This document shows positions 52,185-61,484 of a stretch of 64,000 nt of DNA, piece after piece. Location: NCBI RefSeq assembly GCF_004341505.2, contig NZ_SLYP02000001.1, forward strand, positions 2,876,501-2,940,500, read 5' to 3'. This stretch comes from Sphingomonas sp. JUb134. GTDB taxonomy: Bacteria > Pseudomonadota > Alphaproteobacteria > Sphingomonadales > Sphingomonadaceae. The notes beneath the pieces are model-generated. The model searched no databases and was not told the DNA's origin. It worked only from the letters and a program-made list of their open reading frames with translations. A program made the position numbers and the translations under genes. Each line of letters starts with the position of its first letter. Positions within the stretch are counted from its first letter, which is position 1.

Positions 52185-53093
52185 ATGCCGGGCGATACCA
52201 TCCTCAAGGGCGTGGGCCTGCGGCTGCTCGCGATCTTCTTCCTCTCGACCATGTCGGCGCTGGTGAAGCTCGCCGAGACGCGGGGCGCGACGCTGTTCGA
52301 AACCATGTTCTGGCGCCAGTTTTGCGCGTTGCCGGTGGTTGTCGCCTTCGTTGCAATGGGACCGGGTCTCGCCACGCTTCGCACCCGGCGCTTCGGCGCC
52401 CATCTGGGCCGCTCCGCCGTCGGGCTCCTGGGCATGGTGTTCACCTTCGGCTCGGTGTTGCTGCTACCGCTGGCGGAGGCGACCACCTTTCAGTTCACGG
52501 TGCCGATCTTTGCGACGATCCTTGGCGCGCTGATCCTGCGCGAGCCCACCGGCTGGCAGCGGTGGAGTGCCGTGCTGGTGGGCTTTGCGGGCGTGCTGAT
52601 CGTTGCGCAGCCCGGCGCAGGCCATCACGTCACGCCATTCGGCGCCGTCATCGGACTCCTCGCCGCGCTGTTCGTGGCGATCGTCGCCATCCTGCTGCGC
52701 CAACTCGGGCGGACGGAGAACAGCGGGACCACGGTGTTCTGGTTCTCGCTGCTGTCCCTTCCGCCGCTTGCGCTGCTCTACGCCTTCAACCTGAAGCCGC
52801 ATGACGCCGCGACCTGGGCTATCCTGGTGTCGATCGGGCTGGTCGGCGGCATGGGCCAGATCGCCCTCACCGCGGCGCTGCGCCATGCGCCGGTCGCCGT
52901 CGTGGTACCGATGGATTATTCGGGCCTGGTCTGGGCGACGCTCTACGGCTGGATGTTGTTCGGCCTGCTCCCCGGATCCGCAACCTGGCTGGGCGCGCCC
53001 GTCATCGTCGCGAGCGGCCTGTTCATCGTCTGGCGGGAGCACCGGCTGGGGCGGCAGAAGGTCGCCGCCGCCAGCGCGATCGAGGACGCCTAG
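52185..53093 (+). CDS. DMT-superfamily (EamA) permease
   Basis: 302 residues with about ten membrane helices in two EamA repeats: LRLLAIFFLSTMSALVKLAETRGATLFETMFWRQ, LGMVFTFGSVLLLPLAEATTFQFTVPIF and, in the second half, MGQIALTAALRHAPVAVVVPMDYSGLVWATLYGWMLFG. It belongs to the RhaT/YdcZ-like drug and metabolite exporters. The substrate is unknown. The ATG at 52185 is chosen because upstream in-frame sequence is unlike protein; no clear ribosome site is seen. Its last four bases overlap the apt stop. Confidence 0.85.
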   Translation: MPGDTILKGVGLRLLAIFFLSTMSALVKLAETRGATLFETMFWRQFCALPVVVAFVAMGPGLATLRTRRFGAHLGRSAVGLLGMVFTFGSVLLLPLAEATTFQFTVPIFATILGALILREPTGWQRWSAVLVGFAGVLIVAQPGAGHHVTPFGAVIGLLAALFVAIVAILLRQLGRTENSGTTVFWFSLLSLPPLALLYAFNLKPHDAATWAILVSIGLVGGMGQIALTAALRHAPVAVVVPMDYSGLVWATLYGWMLFGLLPGSATWLGAPVIVASGLFIVWREHRLGRQKVAAASAIEDA

Positions 53094-53635
53094 TCCCCGT
53101 CGTACGCCACCAGGCTGCGGACGGTGATGCCATCCCTCCGCAGCGCGTCGGCACCGCCCAAGTCCGGCAAGTCGATCACGAAGGCTGCCTGGGTAACCGT
53201 AGCGCCCGCCTTGCGCAGCAGCCGCACCGCCGCGCGTGCGGTGCCACCCGTGGCGATCAGGTCGTCCACCAGCAGCACCCGCGCACCGGGCGCGCAGGCA
53301 TCGGCATGGATGGTGATGCGGTCGGTGCCATATTCGAGGGCATAGTCCTCGGCGATGGTAGCGCCGGGCAGCTTGCCGTCCTTGCGCACCAGCAGCACGC
53401 CCGCGCCGAGTGCAAGTGCGACGGCCGGCGCGAAGACGAAGCCGCGCGCCTCGATGCCCGCCACCAGGTCGATCGGCCCTTCGACCGAGGTGACCATCTG
53501 CTCGACGGCAAGGCGCAATCCCTCGGCGTCGAGCAGCAGGGTCGTGATGTCGCGGAACTGGATGCCCGGCTTCGGGAAGTCCGGGATCGTCCGGATGCGC
53601 CGCCGGATCGCTTCGGCGGCGCTCTCAGTCGTCAT
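53090..53635 (-). CDS. apt: Adenine phosphoribosyltransferase
   Basis: Salvages adenine to AMP with PRPP. 181 residues with IRTIPDFPKPGIQFRDITTLL, GIEARGFVFAPAVALALG and the PRPP-binding VLLVDDLIATGGTARAA. The start ATG at 53635 overlaps the petC stop (TGATG). It therefore is translated from the petABC-apt transcript. The convergent DMT permease shares the palindromic stop CTAG. Confidence 0.97.
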   Translation of the reverse strand: MTTESAAEAIRRRIRTIPDFPKPGIQFRDITTLLLDAEGLRLAVEQMVTSVEGPIDLVAGIEARGFVFAPAVALALGAGVLLVRKDGKLPGATIAEDYALEYGTDRITIHADACAPGARVLLVDDLIATGGTARAAVRLLRKAGATVTQAAFVIDLPDLGGADALRRDGITVRSLVAYDGD

Positions 53636-54501
53636 CAATGCTTCACGCCCCGCCAGATGTTGCGATAGGCCCCGAAGGTCAGCAGCGTGAAGATCAGCAG
53701 GAAGAGGATCGTTGCCAATCCCGCCTGGTGCCGCGTCTCCAGGTTCGGCTCCGCGGTCCAGACCAGGAACGCCGAAACGTCCTTTGCCATCTGATCGATC
53801 GTCGCGCGCGTGCCGTCCTGGTAGGTCACCTGGTCGTTGCTGGTGATCGGCGGCGGCATCGCGATGTTGAGGTTCGGGAAGTAGGGGTTGTAGTGCAACC
53901 CTTCCGGCGTCTTCGCACCCGGGAACTCGTGCACCAGTTCCGCAGGCTGGTTCTGATAGCCTGTCAGCAGCGAATAGATGTACGCCGCCCCGCCCTCGCG
54001 CGCCTTGGTGATCAGCGAAAGATCGGGCGGGATCGCGTTGTTGTTCGCAGCCCGCGCGGCGACGTCGTTAGCAAAGGCCAGCGGGAAGCGGTCCGACGGG
54101 ATGTTGGCCCGGGTCGCCGTCTCGCCGGTTTCCGGGTTGATGCTCGGCTGCTGGATCGCCCACTGGGTGGCGATCGCCTTCACCTCGGCCTCGTTGTAGC
54201 CGAGGTCCTCCAGGTTGCGGAACGCGACCAGGCGGAGCGAGTGACAGGCGGCGCAGACTTCCTTGTAGACTTGGAAGCCGCGCTGGAGCTGCTGGCGGTC
54301 GAAGCGGCCGAACGGCCCGTCCGACGCCAGCTTGAGCGGCTTGTGCTCCCGGTGGAACTCATGCTCCGCGGTCGGTGCGGCAGGCTCGGTGACCAGGCCG
54401 TAGACGGTCGTGATCAGCGCGAGCATCAGCACGCCCGCGAATGCCAGGCCGATCAGGATGTTCAGGTTGCGCAACGCCAACCGGAAAAGGGAAGAGATCA
54501 T
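53635..54501 (-). CDS. petC: Cytochrome c1 of the bc1 complex
   Basis: 288 residues. N-terminal hydrophobic leader helix (ILIGLAFAGVLMLALITTVYG), the haem c site CAACH (in VCAACHSLRLV), the axial methionine region MPPPITSNDQV, and a C-terminal anchor helix (AGLATILFLLIFTLLTFGAY). It is the membrane-bound c-type cytochrome passing electrons from the Rieske protein to soluble cytochrome c. Third gene of petABC, 15 bases after petB. Confidence 0.97.
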   Translation of the reverse strand: MISSLFRLALRNLNILIGLAFAGVLMLALITTVYGLVTEPAAPTAEHEFHREHKPLKLASDGPFGRFDRQQLQRGFQVYKEVCAACHSLRLVAFRNLEDLGYNEAEVKAIATQWAIQQPSINPETGETATRANIPSDRFPLAFANDVAARAANNNAIPPDLSLITKAREGGAAYIYSLLTGYQNQPAELVHEFPGAKTPEGLHYNPYFPNLNIAMPPPITSNDQVTYQDGTRATIDQMAKDVSAFLVWTAEPNLETRHQAGLATILFLLIFTLLTFGAYRNIWRGVKH

Positions 54502-54516
54502 GAAAGTCGATGCCCC

Positions 54517-55821
54517 TTATTCGGCCGCGGCCGGCGCGCCGGTCACTGCAGTTTCGCGCATGCGAGAGCCGCTCTTTCCTTCCAGCACCGCCTCGGTGAT
54601 CGAGTTCGGCAGCGGGCGCGGACGCTCCAGGGCGGAGACGATCGGCACCAGTACCAGGAAGTGGAGGAAGTAATAGGCCGCCGCGATCTGGCTCGCGATG
54701 ATGTAGGCCGGTTCCGCCGGCGCACCGCCGCAGAAGCCCAGCACCAGCACGTCGAGCACCAGCATCCAGAACAGCGTGCGATACACCGGGCGGAAGTTCG
54801 CCGAACGGACCGGCGAGCGATCGAGCCACGGCAGGAAGAACAGCAGCAGGATCGAGCCGAACATCGCCAGCACGCCCCACAGCTTCGCCGGGATGATGAA
54901 GTCCACGGTGAACGCGCGCAGGATCGCGTAGAAGGGCCAGAAATACCATTCCGGCACGATGTGCGCAGGCGTCGAGAGCGGGTTGGCCGGAATGTAGTTG
55001 TCCGCATGGCCCAGATAATTGGGGGCGAAGAACAGCAGCGCTGCGAAGATGATCAGGAACACGCCCAGGCCGAAGCCGTCCTTGGCGGTGTAATAGGGGT
55101 GGAAGGGGACGGTATCCTGCTCGGCCTTCACCTCCACGCCGGTCGGGTTGCCCGATCCCGGAATGTGCAGCGCCCAAATGTGGAGGATGATGACCCCCAG
55201 GATCACGAACGGCAGCAGATAATGGAGCGAGAAGAAGCGGTTGAGCGCGGCATTGTCCGGCGCATAGCCGCCCAGCAGCCAGATGCGGATGGTCTCGCCC
55301 ACGCCCGGGATCGCCGAGAAGAAGCCGGTGATGACCTGCGCGCCCCAGAAGCTCATCTGCCCCCAGGGGAGCACATAGCCCATGAAGGCGGTTGCCATCA
55401 TCAGCAGGAAGATGACGACGCCCAGCAGCCACACCATCTCGCGCGGCGCCTTGTACGAGCCGTAATAGAGCCCGCGGAAGATGTGGATGTAGACCACCGC
55501 CAGGAACATCGAGGCGCCGTTCGCGTGCGCATAGCGCAGGAACCAGCCGGCGTTCACGTCGCGCATGATCGATTCGACCGAATCGAACGCGACCGCGCCG
55601 TTGGCGGCATAATGCATCGCCAGCACGACGCCGGTGACGATCTGGATCATCAGCGCGGCACCCGCGAGGATGCCGAAGTTCCAGAAGTAATTGAGGTTGC
55701 GCGGCACCGGATAGCCGCCGCCGATCGCGTTGTAGACGAAGCGCGGCAGCGGCAGGCGGCTGTCCACCCACTGCATCAGCGGGTGCTTCGGCGCATAATG
55801 CTGGGCCCAGGGAAAGCTCAT
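54517..55821 (-). CDS. petB: Cytochrome b of the bc1 complex
   Basis: 434 residues with eight or nine helices. Haem ligand histidines lie in AMHYAAN and [12 protein letters not shown] of the first half and in [23 protein letters not shown] of the second; the Qo-site PEWY is present as [11 protein letters not shown]. The ATG at 55821 follows GGAAAG-like sequence and gives a typical N-terminus ([17 protein letters not shown]). It oxidises ubiquinol in the inner membrane, the middle gene of petABC. A C-terminal tail ([22 protein letters not shown]) is longer than in many. Confidence 0.97.
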   Translation of the reverse strand: MSFPWAQHYAPKHPLMQWVDSRLPLPRFVYNAIGGGYPVPRNLNYFWNFGILAGAALMIQIVTGVVLAMHYAANGAVAFDSVESIMRDVNAGWFLRYAHANGASMFLAVVYIHIFRGLYYGSYKAPREMVWLLGVVIFLLMMATAFMGYVLPWGQMSFWGAQVITGFFSAIPGVGETIRIWLLGGYAPDNAALNRFFSLHYLLPFVILGVIILHIWALHIPGSGNPTGVEVKAEQDTVPFHPYYTAKDGFGLGVFLIIFAALLFFAPNYLGHADNYIPANPLSTPAHIVPEWYFWPFYAILRAFTVDFIIPAKLWGVLAMFGSILLLFFLPWLDRSPVRSANFRPVYRTLFWMLVLDVLVLGFCGGAPAEPAYIIASQIAAAYYFLHFLVLVPIVSALERPRPLPNSITEAVLEGKSGSRMRETAVTGAPAAAE

Positions 55822-55834
55822 CGCGTGTCTCTCC

Positions 55835-56416
55835 TCAGCCGACCAGGATCGTGGTGTCGGACGTGAACGAATAGTCGGGAACCGACAGGTTCGTCGGCGC
55901 CGGCCCCTGCCGGATGCGCCCGGCCGTGTCATAGGCAGAGCCGTGACACGGACAGAAATAGCCCCCGAACGGCCCCTTGTTCTCGCCCTCGCCCGCGCCC
56001 AGCGGAACGCAGCCCAGGTGGGTGCAAACGCCCAGCGTCACGAGCCAGTTGGCCTTGCCCTCCTTCGTCCGTTCGGCGAGCGACTGGGGATCGCGCAGGT
56101 CCGACAGCGGCACCTTGTTGGCGGCCTCGATCTCCTGCGGGGTGAGGTTGCGCACGAACAGCGGCTGCTTGCGGAACGACGCCTTGATCGCCTGGCCAGG
56201 CTCGATCGCCGAAAGGTCGAGTTCCGTGGTCGAAAGCGCCAGCACGTCCGCAGAGGGGCTCATCTGGTTGATGAGCGGAAGGGCGATCACCCCCACGCCC
56301 ACCCCTGCGAATGCCACCGCGCCAATGGATAGATAATCGCGTCGGCGGGGATTCTCGATCACATCTTCATGCGAGCCGGTCGCTCCGCCGGGGGGAACCT
56401 CGTCTATTGTCGCCAT
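55835..56416 (-). CDS. petA: Ubiquinol-cytochrome c reductase, Rieske iron-sulfur subunit
   Basis: 193 residues. An N-terminal cytoplasmic/twin-arginine-like stretch ([26 protein letters not shown]) precedes the membrane helix; the Rieske 2Fe-2S ligands are CTHLGC and CPCHGS, both complete. It carries electrons from ubiquinol to cytochrome c1. First gene of the petABC operon, with 13 bases to petB; apt lies at the operon end. Confidence 0.97.
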   Translation of the reverse strand: MATIDEVPPGGATGSHEDVIENPRRRDYLSIGAVAFAGVGVGVIALPLINQMSPSADVLALSTTELDLSAIEPGQAIKASFRKQPLFVRNLTPQEIEAANKVPLSDLRDPQSLAERTKEGKANWLVTLGVCTHLGCVPLGAGEGENKGPFGGYFCPCHGSAYDTAGRIRQGPAPTNLSVPDYSFTSDTTILVG

Positions 56417-56642
56417 GCGCTATTTGCCCCTGCACCCAAACCATTCGGCGCGAACGCGCCTCAGAGAATTACAGGCAGCCTTGCCATCTATTCGGCTGCG
56501 TCAAGTAGCCTTGATCTCCGGCGCCTCCGCAACGTGATAGACGTGGGGGCGTCACTTTGCCAACCGCCCCCGCGCTACTGCCTGCGCGCCGCCTCTACAC
56601 CGCATCGTTGCGCAAGAGTTTGAGGCAGGGCAAAGCCGTGCG

Positions 56643-57098
56643 GTGCGGATCGCAATGTTTCAGCCCGACATCGCCGGAAACGTCGGCACCATCCTCCGGC
56701 TGGGTGCCTGCCTCGGCGTGGGCATCGACCTGATCGAGCCGATGGGCTTCCCGTGGAGCGACCGTGCGCTGGCACGCGCCGGCATGGACTATGCGGCGCA
56801 GGCGTCGGTGGTGCGCCACGTCGACTGGGAAGCATTCCGCGCGCAGCTGCCCGGCCGCCTCGTGCTGCTGACCACCCGCGGTGCGGTGCCGCTGCCGAGT
56901 GCGCGATTCGACCCAAGCGACACGCTGCTGCTGGGTTCCGAGGGCTCCGGCGTGCCGGAGGCGGTGCATGCGGCCGCCGATCTCGCGGTCGCCATTCCGA
57001 TGCGACCCGAGATGCGCTCGCTGAACGTCGCCGTCGCGGGCGCCATGGTGGCGGGCGAGGCGCTGCGCCAGACCGGCGGCTGGCCGGCATTCGGCTGA
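56643..57098 (+). CDS. trmL: tRNA (cytidine(34)-2'-O)-methyltransferase TrmL
   Basis: 151-residue SPOUT methyltransferase. It begins RIAMFQPDIAGNVGTILRLGACLGV and has the SAM-knot motifs LLGSEGSGVPE and IPMRPEMRSLNVAVAGAMVAGEALRQ, as in TrmL/YibK. It 2'-O-methylates the wobble position of certain tRNA-Leu. The start is GTG at 56643. It is divergent from petABC. hemF follows after 41 bases. Confidence 0.93.
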   Translation: MRIAMFQPDIAGNVGTILRLGACLGVGIDLIEPMGFPWSDRALARAGMDYAAQASVVRHVDWEAFRAQLPGRLVLLTTRGAVPLPSARFDPSDTLLLGSEGSGVPEAVHAAADLAVAIPMRPEMRSLNVAVAGAMVAGEALRQTGGWPAFG

Positions 57099-57139
57099 GG
57101 CTCTCGACTTCGCGCGGGGGGCGAAGCTAAGCCGTCGCG

Positions 57140-57982
57140 ATGGAACCTCTCGATTCTCAACAGCTTGCCGCGCGTACCTGGTTCGAGCACCTGCGCGACC
57201 GGATCTGCGCCGAATTCGAAGCGATCGAGCGCGAAGCCGGGTCGGACGCACGCTTCGACTACAGCCCGTGGGATCGCGTCGATTCGGCAGGCGGCCATGG
57301 CGGCGGTGGCGTGCGCGGGCTGATGAAGGGCCGCGTGTTCGAGAAGGTGGGCGTCAACGTGTCCACGGTCGCCGGCACGCTGGAGGGCGGCTTCGCCCAG
57401 TCCATCCACGGCGCGGCGGAGAACCCGGCCTTTTTCGCAACCGGCATCAGCCTCGTCGCGCACATGGCGAACCCGCACGTGCCCGCCGTGCACATGAACA
57501 CGCGCTTCCTGGTGACCACGAAGCGCTGGTTCGGCGGGGGAGCCGACCTCAACCCGCCCCTTCCCTATGACGACGACACCGCCGACTTCCACCAGGCGCT
57601 GGCCGCGGCGTGCGACCGGCACGATCCCGACCACTATCCGCGGTTCAAAAAGTGGGCGGACGACTATTTCTTCATCCCCCACCGCAACGTGCACCGCGGC
57701 GTCGGCGGCATCTTCTACGACCATCTGGAGGGCGACTTCGATGCGAACTTCGCCTTCACCCGCGATGTCGGCGAGGCGTTCCTCGCGATCTACCCCGCGC
57801 TGGTGCGCCGCCGGATGAACCAGGATTTCACCGAGGCCGATCGCGTCCGGCAGCTCGAATGGCGGGGCCGCTACGCCGAATTCAACCTGGTCTATGACCG
57901 CGGCACCCTGTTCGGCCTGAAGACCGGCGGCAACATCGACGCGATCCTGATGAGCCTGCCGCCAATGGCGAGCTGGAGCTGA
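57140..57982 (+). CDS. hemF: Oxygen-dependent coproporphyrinogen III oxidase
   Basis: 280 residues. The signature stretch AVHMNTRFLVTTKRWFGGGADLNPPLPY, the HPRN region (FIPHRNVHRGVGGIFYDHLE) and the end NLVYDRGTLFGLKTGGNIDAILMSLPP are all typical of HemF. It converts coproporphyrinogen III to protoporphyrinogen IX with oxygen in haem synthesis. It is complete. The GNAT gene starts five bases later, so they probably share a transcript. Confidence 0.97.
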   Translation: MEPLDSQQLAARTWFEHLRDRICAEFEAIEREAGSDARFDYSPWDRVDSAGGHGGGGVRGLMKGRVFEKVGVNVSTVAGTLEGGFAQSIHGAAENPAFFATGISLVAHMANPHVPAVHMNTRFLVTTKRWFGGGADLNPPLPYDDDTADFHQALAAACDRHDPDHYPRFKKWADDYFFIPHRNVHRGVGGIFYDHLEGDFDANFAFTRDVGEAFLAIYPALVRRRMNQDFTEADRVRQLEWRGRYAEFNLVYDRGTLFGLKTGGNIDAILMSLPPMASWS

Positions 57983-57986
57983 TCCC

Positions 57987-58577
57987 GTGGGGCTGATCCC
58001 CGTCCGTCCCGACGAGGTCGCCACGATCGTCACCTCGCTCGAGATGCGGGCGCGGCCGCCGCTACGCCCGCTGCCGGACGCGCCGCTCCGGCTCGTCCAC
58101 TGGCGCGAACCGGACCTTGCCACATACCGGGCACTGTTCCGCCGGGTCGGGGAGCCGTGGCTGTGGTTCTCGCGGCTGGTGATGGACGACGATCGCCTGC
58201 GCGCGATCCTCCACGATCCGGGCATCTCGGTGTACGCCGTGGTCGATCCGCGCGGGATCGAGGTCGGGATGCTGGAACTCGACCACCGCCGCGCAGGCGA
58301 GTGCGAGCTCTCCTACTTCGTGCTGGTCCCGGAGCTAGTGGGCCGCGGCTTGGGCCGATGGCTGATGGCGCAGGCGCTGACCCTCGCCTGGCGCAAGGAC
58401 GTCGAGCGGCTGTGGGTCCACACCTGCACGCTCGACCACCCGCGCGCGCTGGGCTTCTATCGCAAGAGCGGGTTCGTGCCGTTCAAGCGGACCGTCGAGA
58501 CCTTCGCCGATCCGCGCGCATCGGGCATCCTGTCGCCCGACGCGGCGCCGCACTATCCGCGGCTGCCGCTTGCCTGA
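57987..58577 (+). CDS. GNAT-family N-acetyltransferase
   Basis: 196 residues with a GNAT core: RLVHWREPDLATYRALFRRVGEPWLW, VGMLELDHRRAGECELSYFVLVPELVGRGLGRWLMAQAL (the Q/R-x-x-G-x-G/A acetyl-CoA loop is RGLGRW) and ALGFYRKSGF. The start is GTG, five bases after the hemF stop. The substrate is unknown. Its last 25 bases overlap the tail of the convergent membrane-protein gene. Confidence 0.9.
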   Translation: MGLIPVRPDEVATIVTSLEMRARPPLRPLPDAPLRLVHWREPDLATYRALFRRVGEPWLWFSRLVMDDDRLRAILHDPGISVYAVVDPRGIEVGMLELDHRRAGECELSYFVLVPELVGRGLGRWLMAQALTLAWRKDVERLWVHTCTLDHPRALGFYRKSGFVPFKRTVETFADPRASGILSPDAAPHYPRLPLA

Positions 58578-59281
58578 GCATAGGCGGAGACGCGCAACAG
58601 GGCATAGGCGAGCGTCATCCCGCCGTTCGCGATGCCGGCGACGAGCGCACCCAGGGCTACCGCGACGTCGTTCCCCTGCCCTGCGGACGTGAACGCGCTG
58701 CCAAGCGCCACCACCATCTGCGCGGCGAAGTAGAAGACCGCCTGAAGCCCGAGCAGGGCGAAGCCGTTGCCGGCGGTAAGCTGGAGCCCGCGCGCCATGG
58801 CATCGAGCGCATTGCGCCGCGGCTCGGCGACGATCGCCGCGGGGATCAGGAAGATCCGGCCCACGGCGTAGAGCCCGGGCAGCAGAAACGCCATCAGGCC
58901 GAGCACCACGGCGAACTGGCACGCGATCTGGGCCAGCAGAAGCGCCGGGAACCGCCGCAGCGCCACGCCCATCGCACCTGCAACCGTCGGCCGGCTCGCA
59001 TCAAGGAACAGCGCCAGGATCGTGCCGGTGCCGAACAGGCCCAGGACGGTCTGCAGCAGCAGCCAGTGCAAGTTGGCGTAGAGATAGGCCTGCATGGACT
59101 GGAGCAACGTGGCGGCGTCCGCCGGCGCTGCCGGGTCCGGAACCTCCGGCACGACCATCCAGATGGTCGCGGCCATCGTCGGCACCACCAGAAACACACC
59201 CGCCAGCGGCAACAGCAGCGCACGTTCCCGCCGCCAAAGGGTCCACGCGCCGCCGACCACGGCGGCCATATTCAGCTTCAT
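58553..59281 (-). CDS. Polytopic membrane protein, related to its upstream neighbour
   Basis: 242 residues with about five to six membrane helices, beginning [41 protein letters not shown]. It has the sequence PRRNALDAMARGLQLTAGNGFALLGL near the middle, similar in layout to [24 protein letters not shown] in the neighbouring gene, so both are of the same glycerophosphoryl diester phosphodiesterase membrane-domain-like type. Function unknown. Starts in an ATGA overlap with the upstream stop. The end overlaps the GNAT gene tail to tail. Confidence 0.75.
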   Translation of the reverse strand: MKLNMAAVVGGAWTLWRRERALLLPLAGVFLVVPTMAATIWMVVPEVPDPAAPADAATLLQSMQAYLYANLHWLLLQTVLGLFGTGTILALFLDASRPTVAGAMGVALRRFPALLLAQIACQFAVVLGLMAFLLPGLYAVGRIFLIPAAIVAEPRRNALDAMARGLQLTAGNGFALLGLQAVFYFAAQMVVALGSAFTSAGQGNDVAVALGALVAGIANGGMTLAYALLRVSAYAQASGSRG

Positions 59282-60102
59282 CGATGTGCCGCCGTTCCGT
59301 CCTGTCGTTCGCGTGCCGCAAGGTAGAGCTTGCCGGTGAACACCCACAGCATCGCGGCGAGCGCCGTTTCCACCAGGGTGGTGAGCAGCAGCGTCAGCAC
59401 GGACGCCACGCCAAGGCCATCGTCGCTGCCGAAGATCAGCGCAAGAATGGTGCCGCCCGCGTACTGGGTCGCAGCCGTGAGCACCGTCGAGACGATCCCA
59501 TAGAGCAGGAACATGCCGATGATCTTGGCGGCGAGGCCGTGCGTGAGCGCAACGGTGCACGCGATCGCGCCCAGCCCGCGCCGCTCCTCCAGGATAACCG
59601 GAGGCAAGAGGCTCAGCCGTGCGGCGACCCACAGCAGCAGCGGGATCAGCACCAGCGCGTAGAGCGCGATCCATGCCGCGGCCGCGACACTCGGTGTCAC
59701 GCTTTCGCCCGCCGCCGCGGCCACGAAGTCAAAGCCGTAGGCCGCGAGGATCGCCACCGCCGGCATGGCCAGCAGCAGCAGCAGCGCGGTCAAAAGCAGG
59801 GCGAAGCCGATCACCACCGGCAGGCGCAACCCGGCCTGCCGAAGCGCCGCGCGCGGGCTGTCGAGCCCCGCGGCCAGGGCAAGGATCGCGAGTTCGGCCC
59901 ATAGCATCAGCAGCCCGGCCACGAGCCGCACCGGCATCCAGATCCCGCCCGATGCGCCGACGTCCTGGGCAGCGGCAGCTTCGGCCAGTCCGCCGATCAC
60001 GCTAGGCACGAACAGTGCCGGCAGCGCCAACGCGACCAGGGTGGCGCGACGCGCGCGGAGGAATGCAGCGGTGCGATCCCACACCTGCTCCATCTCGACC
60101 AT
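59278..60102 (-). CDS. Polytopic membrane protein of the same family
   Basis: 274 residues from ATG 60102; ATG 60093 and ATG 60111 are other in-frame starts with equally weak ribosome sites. It has six or seven helices, e.g. [53 protein letters not shown] and [22 protein letters not shown]. It is co-translated with the downstream paralogue (ATGA) and divergent from lipB. Function is unknown; pairs of such genes often assist lipid or envelope processes, which I only infer. Confidence 0.72.
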   Translation of the reverse strand: MVEMEQVWDRTAAFLRARRATLVALALPALFVPSVIGGLAEAAAAQDVGASGGIWMPVRLVAGLLMLWAELAILALAAGLDSPRAALRQAGLRLPVVIGFALLLTALLLLLAMPAVAILAAYGFDFVAAAAGESVTPSVAAAAWIALYALVLIPLLLWVAARLSLLPPVILEERRGLGAIACTVALTHGLAAKIIGMFLLYGIVSTVLTAATQYAGGTILALIFGSDDGLGVASVLTLLLTTLVETALAAMLWVFTGKLYLAARERQDGTAAHR

Positions 60103-60174
60103 GGCCCGCATCGGCGCCCCATTCCCCACTGGTTGCATGACGCGTGGCTGTACCTGTGCTACCGGGGCTTGCCA

Positions 60175-60882
60175 ATGCTTACCCCCGATACTCCCCCCTC
60201 GCCCCAACCCATACTGCCGGAATGGCGCATCGAGCCGGGTCTCACCGACTATCCGCGGGCGCTGGCCACCATGGAGGCGCGGGCAGCCGCGATCGCCGAT
60301 GGCGTGGCCGGCGAACTGGTGTGGCTGGTCGAGCATCCGCCGCTCTACACCGCAGGAACCAGCGCCGATCCGGCCGAGCTGCTCGACCCGCGCTTCCCGG
60401 TCTATCCGGCAGGCCGTGGCGGCCGCTACACCTACCACGGCCCCGGCCAGCGGGTCGGCTATGTGATGCTGAACCTCGCCCAGCGCGGGCGCGACGTCCG
60501 CTGCTTCGTCCATGCGGTGGAGCAATGGGTCATCCGCGCCCTCGCCCGGCTGGAGGTCGAGGCGTTCTCGGTGCCCGAGCGGATCGGCATCTGGACCCGC
60601 GACGGGGGGCAGGAGGCGAAGATCGGCGCCATCGGTGTTCGCGTGCGGCGCTGGGTCACCTTCCACGGCTTTTCGGTCAACCTGTCTCCGGACCTCACCC
60701 ACTTCGGCGGGATCGTGCCGTGCGGCCTTCCCGAATTCCCAGTAACCAGTCTCGAACAGCTCGGGCGGGATGCCCGCCAGGAAAGCTTCGACGCGGCACT
60801 TTTGCTGGAATTTCCGACGTTGCTGGCGTCACTCACCGCATCGCGCGAAAACCCGCTTGAGGGCTGCCCGCGAACCGACTAA
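60175..60882 (+). CDS. lipB: Octanoyl-[acyl-carrier-protein]:protein octanoyltransferase LipB
   Basis: 235 residues. LipB motifs are clear: [69 protein letters not shown], where the lysine of KIGAIG and the final cysteine (PCG) form the catalytic dyad. It transfers octanoyl from ACP to lipoyl domains. The ATG at 60175 is chosen because upstream in-frame codons carry no LipB sequence; GGGG lies eight bases before. Confidence 0.94.
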   Translation: MLTPDTPPSPQPILPEWRIEPGLTDYPRALATMEARAAAIADGVAGELVWLVEHPPLYTAGTSADPAELLDPRFPVYPAGRGGRYTYHGPGQRVGYVMLNLAQRGRDVRCFVHAVEQWVIRALARLEVEAFSVPERIGIWTRDGGQEAKIGAIGVRVRRWVTFHGFSVNLSPDLTHFGGIVPCGLPEFPVTSLEQLGRDARQESFDAALLLEFPTLLASLTASRENPLEGCPRTD

Positions 60883-60948
60883 TGTCCATCCCCGGTTGGG
60901 TATTAAACGGCAGATAAGCCGCCAAACCACTTGTTTAGGGAGCTCTAC

Positions 60949-61224
60949 ATGCGCGCAATCATTTCCAAGATCGTTACCAGCTCGATGGTCGCCGGTGCGG
61001 CGCTGATGGTCGCAGCTTGCGGCGACTCGGCCGAGACCACCACGGACAACACCATCGTGACCGATCTGAACTCGACCGACACCTCGCTCGACGGCACGAT
61101 GACCGACAACATGACCGCCGTTGACGGCGCCATGGGCAACGACGCGATGCTCGCGAACGACACGATGCTCGCGAACGACACCGCGCTGGGCAACGACACC
61201 ACCGCGACCACCAACGCGATGTAA
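60949..61224 (+). CDS. Small low-complexity lipoprotein with NDT repeats
   Basis: 91 residues: a lipoprotein signal peptide with lipobox VAAC (the mature protein starts CGDSAETTT), then an acidic Thr/Asp/Asn/Met-rich tail with tandem units AMLANDTM LANDTALGNDTTATT. The DNA has two near-identical 18-base units (GATGCTCGCGAACGACAC) at 61146-61163 and 61164-61181. GGGAG lies 6-7 bases before ATG. I do not recognise a family; Thr/Asp-rich tails could bind cations or act as a spacer. Confidence 0.75.
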   Translation: MRAIISKIVTSSMVAGAALMVAACGDSAETTTDNTIVTDLNSTDTSLDGTMTDNMTAVDGAMGNDAMLANDTMLANDTALGNDTTATTNAM

Positions 61225-61225
61225 T

Positions 61226-61243
61226 CAGACGCTTCGGCGTCTG
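61226..61243 (+). other. UUCG-tetraloop hairpin after the small lipoprotein
   Basis: CAGACGC-TTCG-GCGTCTG, a perfect 7-base stem with a very stable TTCG loop, begins two bases after the stop codon and precedes the terminator. It probably protects the mRNA 3' end. Confidence 0.7.
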
Positions 61244-61249
61244 TTCAGC

Positions 61250-61286
61250 AAAGGCCGTCCGGGCGACCGGGCGGCCTTTGTTTTTT
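61250..61286 (+). terminator. Intrinsic terminator of the small lipoprotein gene
   Basis: AAAGGCCG.CCGG, loop GCGA, CCGG.CGGCCTTT, then G and a run of six T. It separates this gene from the one at 61485. Confidence 0.92.
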
Positions 61287-61484
61287 GGTCGATCGGGGTC
61301 GCCTGGGAGCCGCCCTGCTCAGCTGCCGCAGCGCAGCAAGCGGTCGCATGAAGATTCCGTTGAATCCCAAGCAGCTGGCTGCGGATTGCATATCGTCAGC
61401 GACGCGCAAAAAGGGTCTTGGCGACGCACGCCAAAACCCCGTAACCCCTCCTCGTGGCGCCGCATCGGCGCGTGAGAGGATCCC

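Noticed and set aside
53638..55866. 740-codon plus-strand frame opposite petB/petC
   Set aside because: Antisense shadow; the minus-strand cytochrome genes have complete haem and quinol-site motifs.
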